The translations under genes were made by a program, and so were the position numbers. A stretch of DNA of 64,000 nucleotides from Corynebacterium mustelae (GTDB taxonomy: Bacteria; Actinomycetota; Actinomycetes; Mycobacteriales; Mycobacteriaceae). The notes below the pieces were generated by a model, which did not search any database, was not told where the DNA came from, and was given only the letters and a program-made list of their open reading frames with translations. The DNA is taken from contig NZ_CP011542.1 of the NCBI RefSeq assembly GCF_001020985.1, positions 3,286,001-3,350,000 of the forward strand. The letters run 5' to 3'. Positions within the stretch are counted from its first letter, which is position 1. Every line of letters begins with the position of its first letter. Shown here piece by piece: positions 1 through 9,546 of the stretch.

Positions 1-1198
1 CAGAACTCATCAGTTGCAAATAGTCCACCACGATCATGGACAGGTCGTGTTTCTGCTTCAGCTTGCGCGCCTTGGAGCGAATCTCCATCATGGTGAGATT
101 CGCCGAGTCATCAATAAAAATGGGTGCTTGTTCAATCTGCCCGACTCTAGTGGCGAGTTTCGCCCAGTCTTCGTCGGTGAGTCGACCGGCTCGCATGTCA
201 GAAAGCTTTATGTCGGTTTCCGCCGACAGCATGCGCATGACTATTTCGCTTTTCGACATTTCCAAAGAGAAAATTACCGCCGCTTTGTTATGGACGATCG
301 AACACGAGCGGACGAAATCTAATGCCAAGGTTGACTTACCAACACCGGGACGAGCAGCAACGATAATCATTTGCCCGCCGTGCAAACCATTGGTTAAGTT
401 ATCAAGGTCTTGAAATCCAGTTGGTACTCCCTGCGCTAATCCGCCGTGAAGCGCAATAGCGTCTAATTCATCCATGGTCGGTTGAATCAAATCCCGCAGT
501 ACCGCATAGTCTTCGGCGGTGTTCTTTTGGGCAATGGCAAAAACTTGTTGCTGCGCCATGTCGATTACAGCATCTAGTTCGGCACCTTCAGTGCCTTCAT
601 AGCCCAGTTGCACAACGCGGGTACCAGCGTCGACTAGTCGGCGTAAAATGGCTTTCTCCGCCACAATCTCGGCGTAATATCGAGCGTTTGCCGCAGTAGG
701 TACAGAGGAAATAAGGGTGTGGAGGTATGGGGCTCCACCCACTCGCTCCAGATCATTATTGCGATCAAGACGACCAGCAACGATTACCGTATCGATTTCC
801 TTATTATCGGAAAACAGATCAATAATCGCCGTATAGATAAGCTGGTGCGCTGGTCGGAAAAAATCTTCCGGCGAAAGCGACTCGATGATATCAACAACGG
901 TGTTGGGACTAAGCAGCATCGCGCCTAGTACGCCTTGTTCTGCTTCATTGTCGTGGGGAGGCTGCCGATACTCGTCGTAAGCCCGCCGCCCAGAATCATA
1001 CCGATCCCGCTGTTGCGAATACCTAGCACGAGTCATCGGCGGCTCAGCAGGCCCGCTGGGTGGGTTCGGAAGATCGACGCTTGAATAATCTGTTTCCATC
1101 GGCGCGATTGCTGCGGAACCGTCGAAGGCAACGTTGTGGGTAGTGGTCCCCGCATCCGGCGCATCATCGAAGCTTTGCGACGAATAATCGCTGCTCAT
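1..1198 (-). CDS. dnaB: Replicative DNA helicase DnaB, C-terminal part outside window
   Basis: Hexameric replicative helicase that unwinds DNA at the fork. Reading the minus strand gives an Asp/Ser-rich leader, then the N-terminal DnaB domain (PPHDNEAEQGVLGAMLLSP, EDFFRPAHQLIY) and the RecA-like ATPase core with Walker A ARPGVGKSTLALDF, followed by SLEMSKSEIVMRML and the Walker B region MIVVDYLQLMSS at the very edge. The gene runs off at base 1, so about 400 residues are seen and the last part of the core is missing. No intein is seen up to the edge. The start is ATG 1198 behind an AGGA about 9 nt upstream; ATG 1207 in the same frame is an alternative. It belongs to the rpsF-ssb-rplI-dnaB group, but here a GH15 gene separates it from rplI. 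Confidence 0.95.
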   Translation of the reverse strand, partial: MSSDYSSQSFDDAPDAGTTTHNVAFDGSAAIAPMETDYSSVDLPNPPSGPAEPPMTRARYSQQRDRYDSGRRAYDEYRQPPHDNEAEQGVLGAMLLSPNTVVDIIESLSPEDFFRPAHQLIYTAIIDLFSDNKEIDTVIVAGRLDRNNDLERVGGAPYLHTLISSVPTAANARYYAEIVAEKAILRRLVDAGTRVVQLGYEGTEGAELDAVIDMAQQQVFAIAQKNTAEDYAVLRDLIQPTMDELDAIALHGGLAQGVPTGFQDLDNLTNGLHGGQMIIVAARPGVGKSTLALDFVRSCSIVHNKAAVIFSLEMSKSEIVMRMLSAETDIKLSDMRAGRLTDEDWAKLATRVGQIEQAPIFIDDSANLTMMEIRSKARKLKQKHDLSMIVVDYLQLMSS

Positions 1199-1386
1199 CT
1201 CTCGCATTCCTCTCCCCTATAGTTCACCATAAGGTAAGTGAACTTAGTGCCATATACGCACCCTAGGATTCTAGCGCACCAGTCTAATGAAGAAAGCATT
1301 GGCAAAATATACCCGCATAAGTTCCAACTATAAGCAAGCTAGATGTACTGCCGAACCTCAATTGAGTCCCGCCGCTGATGCTGGAA

Positions 1387-3312
1387 TTATTTTTTCATAG
1401 TCTTCGCTTTATTGATCGCCGCGATTGCCCTGATTACGCCGATATGTGAAAACGCTTGCGGATAGTTTCCGGCTAGTCGGCCGTGCTCCGGGTCATATTC
1501 TTCGGCTAAAAACCCTAGATCCGTAGCATAACTTGCCAATTGATCCATTAATTTTTCGGCGTCTTCGATCCGTCCAGCGGCGGCATACTGTTCCACCAGC
1601 CAAAAATTACAGATAAGAAATGGGTACTCGTGCCCGCTCAAACCATCCATCGCCAGGTTTCCGGTACCAGTCGGATCGGTCCTGTATCGATAAATCAGAC
1701 CGTGGCTGTCACCATGAATATCTTTCAGGTTCTGTTCAATGGCGGTGACGGTTCGTTGCATGAGTAGGTCACTAGCGTCAATAAAACCGGTTTGCGGTAT
1801 TTGCAATAAAGATGCGTCGACGGAGCGAGGTTGTCCTTCATAGGTTTGGAGAAAAGTGCCGGTTTTCTCATCAAAACCACGTGAAATTATCTCTTCCCGA
1901 AGCTCAATCCGGCGTCGACGCCACATAGCAACATCAGCATCTTCCGCCAACTCCGGATACGTTTCCACTGCGGTGATACCGGCGTTGAATGCAGCCCACA
2001 TCATCACGCGGCCGTGGGTGAAATAGTGCAATTCGCCCCGCATTTCCCAAATACCGTGGTCGCGTCGTTCAAAGTTCGCATCACAATAATCTAAGAGCTT
2101 CTTTTGCAACCGCCACGAATGCGGGGTTTCCTCAATACCGTATTCCCGTAATTTGGCTAAAACCAACATCAATTCACCCACAACATCAGCTTGATATTGT
2201 TCGACCGCACCATTACCAATCCGTACTGGTAACGAGCGTTCATAGCCAGGAAGGTGCGCAAGGATTCGTTCATCCAAATTGGTTTCACCACGCACGCCAT
2301 ACATGATCCGGAGCTTATCGACGTCCTCGCCGATAACCGCACACAACCAGTCCCGCCAGCGCCGCGCATACCCGGTGGCGTCGACAAGCCCCATGGATTG
2401 GGCAATCAACAATGCCTCGATACTGAAGGCCGAGTCACGCAGCCAGCAATAACGATAATCCCAGTTTCGCTCTCCCCCAAAGTCTTCCGGTAAAGACGCG
2501 GTTGGGGCTGCTAGAACCGCGCCGTTAGCCAAGCATAACGCCTTCAACGCGGTTACTGACTGATTAAGCAAAATCTCCCATTTGCCTGCCATGCCAGAGG
2601 CTGTAGACGATGCTGAAACGTCGGTGGCCGCTTCGACGAAAGTCGCCGCAAGCTTTTTATTGTCCGATTCTGTAGCGGTTAAAACTAATTCCCACCTCTG
2701 CTCGTCACCGGAGCTAAGAGAGAATTCTTCATAGAAATCGCTGGCAATATCGGAAACTAGCGTCGGCAATCGTCCGAAAAACGTGGATTCCAAAATACCG
2801 TCTTCATTAAAAAATTCGTAGACATCAAGTTCATTTTCATGACGCTGCCAGGCAGGACACTGCAAGCCATAATTAATACGAGGCCGTAAATCGTGCTGGA
2901 CGGTAACGTCACCTTCGACACACACGAGTTCGCGGATGATGATACTTGCCCCTGTCTCCGCCACAGCCAAGGTATCGCGCAGCACTGCCACACCGGTTTC
3001 AGTAGTCCAGGTAGTACGCAATACCGGATAGGGAGAGTTGGTTTTCTCATACTCCCATTGGATAGCGGTTGGTTCACTTAAGCTAACGCGCCAGCATCCG
3101 TGGTTGCTTGTCCCCACCAATGCGGCGAAGATGGCTTCGCCGTCTACCTGTGGGCACAGCCAATCAATGCTGCCATACCGTGAGCACAATGCTACAGTGC
3201 GGTGATTGCTAAGCAGGCCGTAATCTTCGAGAGGGACACTTTCGCCTTGCTCGTAGTATCGGGCCACACCATCCAATACGGGATTCATGTATTCTTTTTT
3301 ACCTGAAAACAT
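1387..3312 (-). CDS. Glycoside hydrolase family 15 protein (trehalase/glucoamylase-like)
   Basis: 641-residue cytosolic GH15-type alpha-glucosidase. The N-terminal beta-sandwich begins with EDYGLLSNHRTVALCSRYGSI (residues about 28-48). The (alpha/alpha)6 barrel has the family signature GGERNWDYRYCWLRDSAFS near residue 280 and a late SGHEYPFLICNFWLVEQ segment that supplies a catalytic acidic residue. Actinobacterial members of this length include trehalases such as mycobacterial Rv2402, so trehalose hydrolysis is the best guess, with other alpha-glucans possible. No signal peptide is seen. ATG 3288 (MNPVLDG) is an equally good start; neither has a strong ribosome site. The gene sits alone between the DnaA-box cluster and dnaB, in the same direction as both neighbours. 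Confidence 0.85.
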   Translation of the reverse strand: MFSGKKEYMNPVLDGVARYYEQGESVPLEDYGLLSNHRTVALCSRYGSIDWLCPQVDGEAIFAALVGTSNHGCWRVSLSEPTAIQWEYEKTNSPYPVLRTTWTTETGVAVLRDTLAVAETGASIIIRELVCVEGDVTVQHDLRPRINYGLQCPAWQRHENELDVYEFFNEDGILESTFFGRLPTLVSDIASDFYEEFSLSSGDEQRWELVLTATESDNKKLAATFVEAATDVSASSTASGMAGKWEILLNQSVTALKALCLANGAVLAAPTASLPEDFGGERNWDYRYCWLRDSAFSIEALLIAQSMGLVDATGYARRWRDWLCAVIGEDVDKLRIMYGVRGETNLDERILAHLPGYERSLPVRIGNGAVEQYQADVVGELMLVLAKLREYGIEETPHSWRLQKKLLDYCDANFERRDHGIWEMRGELHYFTHGRVMMWAAFNAGITAVETYPELAEDADVAMWRRRRIELREEIISRGFDEKTGTFLQTYEGQPRSVDASLLQIPQTGFIDASDLLMQRTVTAIEQNLKDIHGDSHGLIYRYRTDPTGTGNLAMDGLSGHEYPFLICNFWLVEQYAAAGRIEDAEKLMDQLASYATDLGFLAEEYDPEHGRLAGNYPQAFSHIGVIRAIAAINKAKTMKK

Positions 3313-3465
3313 CGGACATAAATAGTTACTAAGGATTTTTCCCCAGACTCACTGAGACGAAAACATCTTTATCTGCTTTCACATGAGTTTCAACCCCCAG
3401 GCCGTCACCCATAATCACATTCTCTACCAGATTTTTCCGGCTTAGACAATTCTAAAATCCCCGAG

Positions 3466-3722
3466 TTATCCACAGGCTCTGTGGATAAACCTGTTTATGG
3501 ATGGTGGAATAATGTGAATGCCTGTGGATAACTTTCATCACATCATCAAAAATACCCCAGGTTTATCCCAAAAATGCAGGTTAATCCTAATTTCACCCCT
3601 GTGGATAACTTTCACCATATCCGTGGAAAACACCCACAAGCAGTGCATTTGACAACACGACTTTTGGCAGTTTTTCGATGCTGAAAATCAGAAAGCGTGA
3701 GTTTTCCCACAAGTTATCCACA
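3466..3722. promoter_or_regulatory. Cluster of five perfect DnaA boxes
   Basis: Five exact TTATCCACA boxes lie in 257 bp: plus orientation at 3466-3474 and 3714-3722; minus orientation (TGTGGATAA) at 3480-3488, 3523-3531 and 3600-3608. Related TTATCCCAA sequences occur at 3563-3571 (plus) and 3729-3737 (minus). The boxes fill a 636-bp non-coding stretch between the GH15 gene and rplI. No dnaA or dnaN is in the window, so this is either a DnaA-titration/DnaA-regulated site or an origin-like element. The sequence matches are direct; the role is inferred. Confidence 0.85.
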
Positions 3723-3841
3723 GGAGGCTTGGGATAAAACACAATCGGGGGTGAATCGGTTCAGTTAAACACCATCCAGTAACCAAAAATATTGCACATC
3801 CCTACCGATAAAACTGAAAAGTATATTAACGTTAGAAATAC

Positions 3842-3892
3842 GAACGGACCGGCCACGGCCTGGAAACTAAGGCCAGGCCGGCCGGTCCGTTC
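3842..3892. terminator. Strong hairpin behind rplI
   Basis: A 13-bp perfect outer stem (GAACGGACCGGCC, 3842-3854, pairing with 3880-3892) encloses an inner stem GGCCTGG/CCAGGCC. It lies 56 bp beyond the rplI stop and probably ends the rpsF-ssb-rplI transcript. A smaller hairpin, GGTCCC/GGGACC, sits at 3910-3928. The uridine tract is weak. Confidence 0.75.
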
Positions 3893-3948
3893 AATGCTGT
3901 TGTCGTTGGGTCCCTCACTGCGGGACCGTCGCTGCTTAGCGCCTGTGA

Positions 3949-4401
3949 TTAGGCAGCAACGACCTCGAAGTTCACCGTTGCTGCGATGGTGGAGTGCAGC
4001 TTAACGTTCACCTTGTATGCGCCAGTGGTCTTAACCAAAGACTTAGGCAATTCGATGGAACGCTTGTCCAGGTTCGGGCCACCTGCTGCCTTAACGGCTG
4101 CGGCGATATCCTCAGCAGATACAGAGCCGAAGATCTTACCCTTCTCAGAGGTGCGCACAGAAACCTTCACACCTTCCAGTGCTTCCAGTTGTGCTTTTAC
4201 TTCACGCGCATGGTCGAGGTCGCGGATAGCGCGAGCCTCCTGGGCACGCTTAATGCCCTCAATCTGCTTCTCAGCACCGCGGGAGGCTACGATTGCCAGG
4301 CCGCGTGGAAGCAGGTAATTACGTCCGTAGCCGTCTTTAACCTCAACAATGTCGCCTGCGACACCGAGGTTTTCAACGGCGGCGGTGAGGATCAGCTTCA
4401 T
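3949..4401 (-). CDS. rplI: 50S ribosomal protein L9
   Basis: 150 residues, the normal bacterial L9 length. The N-terminal 23S rRNA-binding domain has the L9 signature [21 protein letters not shown] (residues about 18-38), followed by the long connecting helix ([31 protein letters not shown]) and the C-terminal domain ([14 protein letters not shown]). ATG 4401 follows an AGGCAGGG ribosome site. It is the third gene of the rpsF-ssb-rplI group, 95 bp after ssb. The rpsR gene, often found between ssb and rplI in other bacteria, is absent here, as in corynebacteria. Confidence 0.98.
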   Translation of the reverse strand: MKLILTAAVENLGVAGDIVEVKDGYGRNYLLPRGLAIVASRGAEKQIEGIKRAQEARAIRDLDHAREVKAQLEALEGVKVSVRTSEKGKIFGSVSAEDIAAAVKAAGGPNLDKRSIELPKSLVKTTGAYKVNVKLHSTIAATVNFEVVAA

Positions 4402-4496
4402 GATCCCTGCCTTTCGTGGTCTTTAGCACCCAAGGTGACCTGCACCTCGGGAAAGTTTTACATCTGTGTTATTTGGTTACGTTAGGTACACGACTA

Positions 4497-5099
4497 TCAG
4501 AACGGTGGTTCATCGTCGGCACCACCAAATCCACCTGCTGGTGGGGCACTACTCCACGGATCATTTGCAGGCGCAGACTGTTGTTGGACACCACCAAACC
4601 CACCTTGGTTTGCTGGTTGGCCACCGCCAAATCCGCCTTGATTGCCATTAAACCCGCCGGAATTGCCCCCAAAGTTACCGCCAGCGTTGCCGCCGCCGAA
4701 ATTACCACCGCCGCCTTGGTAGCCGCCTTCTCGAGGATTGCGATTGACCTGTGCGGTTGCGTAGCGCAGGGATGGGCCGACTTCTTCGACCTCAAGCTCC
4801 ATAACCGTTCGTTTCTCACCCTCACGGGATTCATACGAACGCTGCCGTAGCCGACCAGTAACAATCACGCGCATTCCCTTAGTAAGGGTCTCGGCGACGT
4901 TCTCGGCGGCTTGACGCCAGATGTTGCAGGAAAGGAACATTGCTTCACCGTCGACCCACTGGCCAGACTGTGAATCGTAGCGACGTGGGGTAGAAGCCAC
5001 ACGGAACGTAGCTACCGCAGCACCCGTTTGGGTAAAGCGAAGCTCGGGGTCGGCAACTACGTTGCCGACGATCGTGATATTGACGTCTCCTTGTGCCAT
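4497..5099 (-). CDS. ssb: Single-stranded DNA-binding protein
   Basis: 200 residues. The N-terminal OB fold covers about residues 1-115 ([52 protein letters not shown]). A long Gly/Asn/Gln-rich linker of GGNFGG-type repeats follows (about residues 125-180), ending in the acidic tip DDEPPF that binds SSB partner proteins. The length and low-complexity linker are typical of actinobacterial SSB. The start ATG 5099 has GAAAGG about 10 nt upstream. It lies 186 bp after rpsF and 95 bp before rplI. Confidence 0.97.
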   Translation of the reverse strand: MAQGDVNITIVGNVVADPELRFTQTGAAVATFRVASTPRRYDSQSGQWVDGEAMFLSCNIWRQAAENVAETLTKGMRVIVTGRLRQRSYESREGEKRTVMELEVEEVGPSLRYATAQVNRNPREGGYQGGGGNFGGGNAGGNFGGNSGGFNGNQGGFGGGQPANQGGFGGVQQQSAPANDPWSSAPPAGGFGGADDEPPF

Positions 5100-5285
5100 G
5101 TTCGTTAGCCTTTCATCTCTGCTTTAGATTTTTAGGTAATCGGCGCAACAAGAATTGGTGGATTCTTATAACGCTTGAAGGTTTTTGGTTTCAACTAGCA
5201 ACCTTAGTCATTGACACCGACATGAAAATACCCTTTGCTCAAGCTTTCGATATTTTCCCTGCGCAGTGCTCATCCTGACCTAGGT

Positions 5286-5573
5286 TTACTTGTCGTCCCG
5301 CTGAACCTTGGTGCGCAGAACGTTGTCGTTCAGGTTAAGAACACGGTCGAGTTCCTGAACGGTGGCTGGCTCACAGTGCAGATTGACGACAGCATAGATG
5401 CCCTCGTCTTTCTTATTGATTGGGTAGGCCAACCGGCGCTTTGGCCAGATGTCAACCTTTTCCACGGTGCCGTTTTCCTTGCGGACGATCTCTAGGAACT
5501 TGTCCAGGGACGGGGCAACAGTGCGTTCATCCTGGGAAGGATCCAGAATGATCATGACTTCGTAGTGACGCAC
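5286..5573 (-). CDS. rpsF: 30S ribosomal protein S6
   Basis: 95 residues: [23 protein letters not shown]...[26 protein letters not shown], the S6 fold that binds 16S rRNA together with S18. An open frame reaches up to 5585, but a near-perfect AGGAGGTGAT ribosome site occupies 5582-5591. It places GTG 5573 at the right spacing (11 nt after AGGAGG), and the resulting N terminus matches other S6 proteins. The upstream GTG 5585 and ATG 5582 overlap or abut the ribosome site itself. First gene of the rpsF-ssb-rplI group. Confidence 0.96.
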   Translation of the reverse strand: MRHYEVMIILDPSQDERTVAPSLDKFLEIVRKENGTVEKVDIWPKRRLAYPINKKDEGIYAVVNLHCEPATVQELDRVLNLNDNVLRTKVQRDDK

Positions 5574-5712
5574 GGACCTCATCACCTCCTATGGTCTTGT
5601 ATATAAATCTCGTTTCGGCCACACCCGGAACTGGTTGTGGCAGGAGGGTCGTTGCGTCAGCAACCTGTCAAACATACCCCATCTGCTGCCAAAAGTCGAT
5701 TCTTGTTTGCTC

Positions 5713-5901
5713 TCATCGCGGTTCTACAGAAACAAATACCGCTAGCACCACGGGAATAACCGTAATCAATAGAATAGCTACACTAAACAAACCCCAAATC
5801 AGTTTCGGCGATTTTTTATACATGAAGCTTGCAAAAGACCCGCCAAAGCATAAGAAACCAGCGAACACACTCGCCATGGTAAGAATCGTTGTGCCATCCA
5901 T
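5713..5901 (-). CDS. Small two-span membrane protein, unknown
   Basis: 62 residues with two hydrophobic segments (about residues 8-27, MASVFAGFLCFGGSFASFMY, and 36-56, WGLFSVAILLITVIPVVLAVF) separated by KKSPKL. An AAGGAGA site lies about 13 nt before ATG 5901. It sits between the penicillin-binding protein gene and rpsF on the same strand. The gene call rests on the ribosome site and the coherent topology; no family was recognised. Confidence 0.6.
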   Translation of the reverse strand: MDGTTILTMASVFAGFLCFGGSFASFMYKKSPKLIWGLFSVAILLITVIPVVLAVFVSVEPR

Positions 5902-6169
5902 TGTTGCTGCTAGTTCTCCTTGACTGGGACTGCGACTTCTTTTAATCAGTGTAACCCCGCCAAATAGTATCCTTATCTTTTCGCCAACTCCTAAGTAGAC
6001 CCCACCTGGTACCTAGTAGTGCCCGACGCGATTACAGGGGCGAAAGATGAGCCAAAAAGAGTCCAGCTAGTAGCAAAAAAGATGTGTTGATAGCGCACGA
6101 AACTACCAACACACCTGTCTCAAACATAGTGTTTATTTAGCCGCCAGCCGCACAGCTGTTGACATTTCA

Positions 6170-8290
6170 CTATTCTTCAGTGAGCAACTCGCCCGGAATG
6201 ACAACACCTGGCAGAATTTCTACTCCTTCTTCTGGGAAAGTAACCGCTGGGGGTTGCGGTATTGCTGGTTCAGCTGGCACTTCTACAGGTGGAGCCTCCG
6301 GTTGGAAGTTGTCTATTACTGGTGCCTGCGTGGCGATTACCGGCCCGATTGAGCCGCGACCCTTACTAAACCCAAACGGTTTAGGTGCTGGAAACTCTTC
6401 CAAATCGCGTCCTTCAAGTGCGCCGTCCAGGACACCTTTCCAGATGGTGGCGGGCAGGTCCGCGCCGTACATATTTGCTCCCCATTGGTTAAGTAGCGGG
6501 GAGTTGTCATGGGTGCCAACCCAGACTGCGGTAGCTAATTGTGGTGTCGCACCGATCATCCAAGCGTCTTTGTTCAACCCCGTATCACCAAGTTGGGTAG
6601 TACCGGTTTTAGCGGCGGATTCGCGCCCACCAGCCAGGTCCTTATATCCAGACCAGCCCGCAATCGGCAGCATTGCTTCTAGCACCGTGTTGGCAACATT
6701 GGCAGCCACCCGACGTTCGCCTTCTGTTGCGCCGTGCTGGTACAGGACCTGCCCGTCAGCGGTTTCCACCTTCTCAACGAAGTAGGTGTCGTGCCACACA
6801 CCCTCGTTTGCCAGTGTCGCCAAGGCATGCGCCATGTCGATCGGCCGGGACTGATACTGTCCGAGAATAATACCTTCGAATGGCTGTTCACCGTGCTCGG
6901 TCAATGTTTTCTCAATCCCTGGCAGGGAGCGTGCCATGCCTAGCGCATGCGCCATGTCTGCTGTGTCTTGGGTGGTATTGGCGAGTTCGTCCTGCAACCG
7001 CAAAAATGGGGTATTCAGTGATTGCTTGAGCGCCTCTTTCATGGTGCACGCACCGTTACATCCGCCACCAGGTACGGTGACACCTGGCAGTTGGTACGGC
7101 GCGGTGGAGATGGTTTGGGTGGTAGGGATACCTTGCTGGACTGCGGCTGCAACGCCAAAGACCTTGAAGGTAGAGCCGGTTTGCAGTGGCGCATTGGCGT
7201 AATCCCAGCCGGTTGCTTCTTCACCACCGTAATAGGCGCGTACCGCTCCGGTGCCTGGTTCCACGCTCACAGCTGCGACTCGAATGTTGTCCTGCTGGTT
7301 GCGCATGCTTTCGGTCACTGATTTGGTGGTGGCGTTTTGGGCTTTCATGTCAATGGTGGTGGTTACTCGCAAGCCACGGGTTTCGACATCATCTTGGGTA
7401 ATGCCTAAGGTTTCCAATTCCGCCATAACCTGGTTTTTGATCAAGCCATTGGGACCGGTGGCTTCGGTGTAGGCGCGGTTGAGAGCCGGGTCGGTGGTTT
7501 CGGGATACACAAGACCAGCACGAGTACCCTCGTCGAGCCACCCTTCGGAAACCATACCGTCAAGTACGTAGTTCCAGCGTTCTTCTGCTTCCTCCCGGTT
7601 AGCCCACGGATCCAATTGGGATGGACGCTGAATTGAGGCTGCCAAAACGGCAGCTTGAGCTGCGTTGAGTTCTTGTGCTGGCACGTCGAAGTATGCACGG
7701 GCGGCGGCGTCAATACCATAAGCGTTACGGCCAAAATAGATGGTGTTGAGGTATGCCTCTAGAACTTGTTCTTTGCTCCATTCATTGGCCATTTTGACCG
7801 AATAGACAAGTTCTTTGGCCTTACGTTTATAAGAGTAATCGTTACCAACCACCATGTTTTTCACGTACTGCTGGGTGATGGTTGAGCCACCGCCAGCTGA
7901 GGTGTTGCCAGTGATTTGGCCGATGATGGCGCGGGCGAAACCAGTAAAGGAGAACCCGTTATTGGTGTAAAACTGCCGATCCTCTGCGGCTAGAACCGCA
8001 TTGCGGACGTCTTCTGGTATTTGGTCCAGCGGGACTTCTTGGCGGTTGCCTTCCGCTGGCACAATTCGTGCTAGTTCGGTAGTGGAGTCAGTAGCCATGA
8101 TATGGGACACCTGTTTAGTCACCAGTTCTTCTGGCTCTGGCACATCGGTGACAATATAGGCCACCATGAATGCCAGCAAGGGTGCAACAAACACGGCTAA
8201 CACCACTGCGATGATGCTGCCTTTTATCCAAGAACGCTTACGGTTAGGCGCAGGCGAGCCTTTGGCTTTTTTGCTATTTGTATTTGCCAC
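6170..8290 (-). CDS. Class A penicillin-binding protein (glycosyltransferase-transpeptidase)
   Basis: 706-residue bifunctional peptidoglycan synthase. A cytoplasmic basic tail is followed by one membrane anchor (about residues 23-49). The GT51 domain carries the catalytic Glu in AAEDRQFYTNNGF and the GGSTITQQYVKN motif. The transpeptidase domain carries STFK (nucleophile Ser), SLN (SxN) and KTGT (KTG) in order. The C-terminal tail is rich in Pro and Glu (VEVPAEPAIPQPP). It begins with GTG 8290, directly after the DUF5318 stop codon, so the two genes form one unit, as in Rv0049-Rv0050 (ponA1) of mycobacteria. It probably corresponds to the PBP1b-type enzyme of C. glutamicum near rpsF. Confidence 0.93.
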   Translation of the reverse strand: MANTNSKKAKGSPAPNRKRSWIKGSIIAVVLAVFVAPLLAFMVAYIVTDVPEPEELVTKQVSHIMATDSTTELARIVPAEGNRQEVPLDQIPEDVRNAVLAAEDRQFYTNNGFSFTGFARAIIGQITGNTSAGGGSTITQQYVKNMVVGNDYSYKRKAKELVYSVKMANEWSKEQVLEAYLNTIYFGRNAYGIDAAARAYFDVPAQELNAAQAAVLAASIQRPSQLDPWANREEAEERWNYVLDGMVSEGWLDEGTRAGLVYPETTDPALNRAYTEATGPNGLIKNQVMAELETLGITQDDVETRGLRVTTTIDMKAQNATTKSVTESMRNQQDNIRVAAVSVEPGTGAVRAYYGGEEATGWDYANAPLQTGSTFKVFGVAAAVQQGIPTTQTISTAPYQLPGVTVPGGGCNGACTMKEALKQSLNTPFLRLQDELANTTQDTADMAHALGMARSLPGIEKTLTEHGEQPFEGIILGQYQSRPIDMAHALATLANEGVWHDTYFVEKVETADGQVLYQHGATEGERRVAANVANTVLEAMLPIAGWSGYKDLAGGRESAAKTGTTQLGDTGLNKDAWMIGATPQLATAVWVGTHDNSPLLNQWGANMYGADLPATIWKGVLDGALEGRDLEEFPAPKPFGFSKGRGSIGPVIATQAPVIDNFQPEAPPVEVPAEPAIPQPPAVTFPEEGVEILPGVVIPGELLTEE

Positions 8291-8791
8291 TTACAGTTCT
8301 TCCTCAAAGCGGGCTACACAGTATGGGACTGCGTAGCTTGGTACTTCTTCTACCGCAGACTGGGGTTGCCGCTGTTTGGGAGTATCCCATAGCGTTTGCT
8401 CCAGCTTTTCGACGTCAACAGGTGTTCTCGCCGACGGTGCCGCAATGGCGGCCTGCACCAAGTGGTTCCACTTGCAATTGGTGCATACCTCCACCGTGTG
8501 AACAATAAACTCCCGACCTGAGTTGGCAAAGTTCTGAATCTCCGCCACAGATCGAGCGCTGCCTGATGCATTACCAAGCTGTTCACCATAAACCCACAGC
8601 ACGTTCCGCAAGGTTTCTTCCGCACAGATCGGGCATGGGTTCGCAGCCGATACTCCATGAAACTTTGCTGCGGTGAGCAGCAGAAAATCAGCGTCACACA
8701 CCTGGTCGTGCGACTTACGGCCAGCACGTACCAATTGAAGCGTCTTGGCTCGTGCCAGCCGGTGCGAAACCTGACCATGGAATTCAACCAT
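8291..8791 (-). CDS. DUF5318 family protein
   Basis: 166 residues of unknown function, conserved next to class A PBPs in Corynebacteriales (Rv0049 precedes ponA1). Two Cys pairs, CPICAEE near residue 53 and CTNCKWNH near residue 103, suggest a small zinc-binding fold. FIVHTVEVCTNCKWNHL is the best-conserved part. No membrane segment or signal peptide is seen. Its stop codon abuts the GTG start of the PBP, so translation is likely coupled and a role in wall synthesis is inferred from context only. Confidence 0.85.
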   Translation of the reverse strand: MVEFHGQVSHRLARAKTLQLVRAGRKSHDQVCDADFLLLTAAKFHGVSAANPCPICAEETLRNVLWVYGEQLGNASGSARSVAEIQNFANSGREFIVHTVEVCTNCKWNHLVQAAIAAPSARTPVDVEKLEQTLWDTPKQRQPQSAVEEVPSYAVPYCVARFEEEL

Positions 8792-8970
8792 TCCACAAGT
8801 TTAGCGGCTTAGGCACCTAATACGTAGCTTCCTGACTTGATCACATAGCCACCTGACCGCAACCGGCTACAATGCAACTGTTCATATTGAGCAAAACGGA
8901 AATATAAACCTGCACGCAAACTGCCAAATACATTCCTGCTATAAGCATGAATCGTTAGGTTGCACACAGA

Positions 8971-9456
8971 ATGGATACAATTCAACTCATGAAATCAAAC
9001 GCCCATTGGGAATTAGCAAATCGTATTAGGCCAGCGCTCACTCGGTTATATGTACTTTACTTTCGTATTGCCGAAGCATCCGATCTTACCGGGCCGCAAC
9101 TAACAATTTTAGGCAGACTGGCTGAAGAAGGACCCTGCCGAATTAGCTATATTGCTAAGGTCGAGGGTATCCGAATGCCTACTGCATCAAATGCGTTGCA
9201 TCAATTAGAAGAGCGAGGAATGGTAGAACGCATCCGGGAAGAAGCCGATCGGCGTGGCGTAAAAGTGCAGCTAACCCCGTTTGGCAAGCAAGAGCTTGAA
9301 CGAGTAGGGAACGAACGCACCGATTATTTAGCGCAAATGCTGGCAACCTTACCCGTCGAAAAGCTCGGCGAAGCCGAAAAAGCAGCAGATATCATCACCG
9401 AACTCGCCGAGGCCTACACTGCGGAACTCATGCAGCAACAAGAAGGCAACAACTAA
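8971..9456 (+). CDS. MarR-family transcriptional regulator (MalR-like position)
   Basis: 161 residues. The winged helix-turn-helix runs from about residue 40 to 105: LTGPQLTILGRLAEEGPCRISYIAKVEGIRMPTASNALHQLEERGMVERIREEADRRGVKVQLTPFG, with the typical DxR wing (EADRRG). Helices for dimerisation lie at both ends. The gene precedes a universal stress protein gene, the same neighbourhood as malR in C. glutamicum, a regulator tied to malic enzyme and envelope stress. Orthology is inferred from position and family only. A region of about 180 bp separates it from the divergent DUF5318/PBP unit. Confidence 0.88.
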   Translation: MDTIQLMKSNAHWELANRIRPALTRLYVLYFRIAEASDLTGPQLTILGRLAEEGPCRISYIAKVEGIRMPTASNALHQLEERGMVERIREEADRRGVKVQLTPFGKQELERVGNERTDYLAQMLATLPVEKLGEAEKAADIITELAEAYTAELMQQQEGNN

Positions 9457-9546
9457 ACCTAATTCACCCTAAGGCAACAACTCACCTACTGTTTCCCACG
9501 CTAAACTTTAAACCGACATAACTATCAGAACTATCTGCCACCTCCG

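Noticed and set aside
3466-3722. Chromosomal origin oriC
   Set aside because: The boxes are convincing, but no dnaA or dnaN lies nearby and no strand switch in gene direction is seen at this point; reported as a DnaA-box cluster only.
6159-6785. Plus-strand frame opposite the penicillin-binding protein gene
   Set aside because: A shadow of the PBP gene with low-complexity Ser/Pro/Thr content and no ribosome site.
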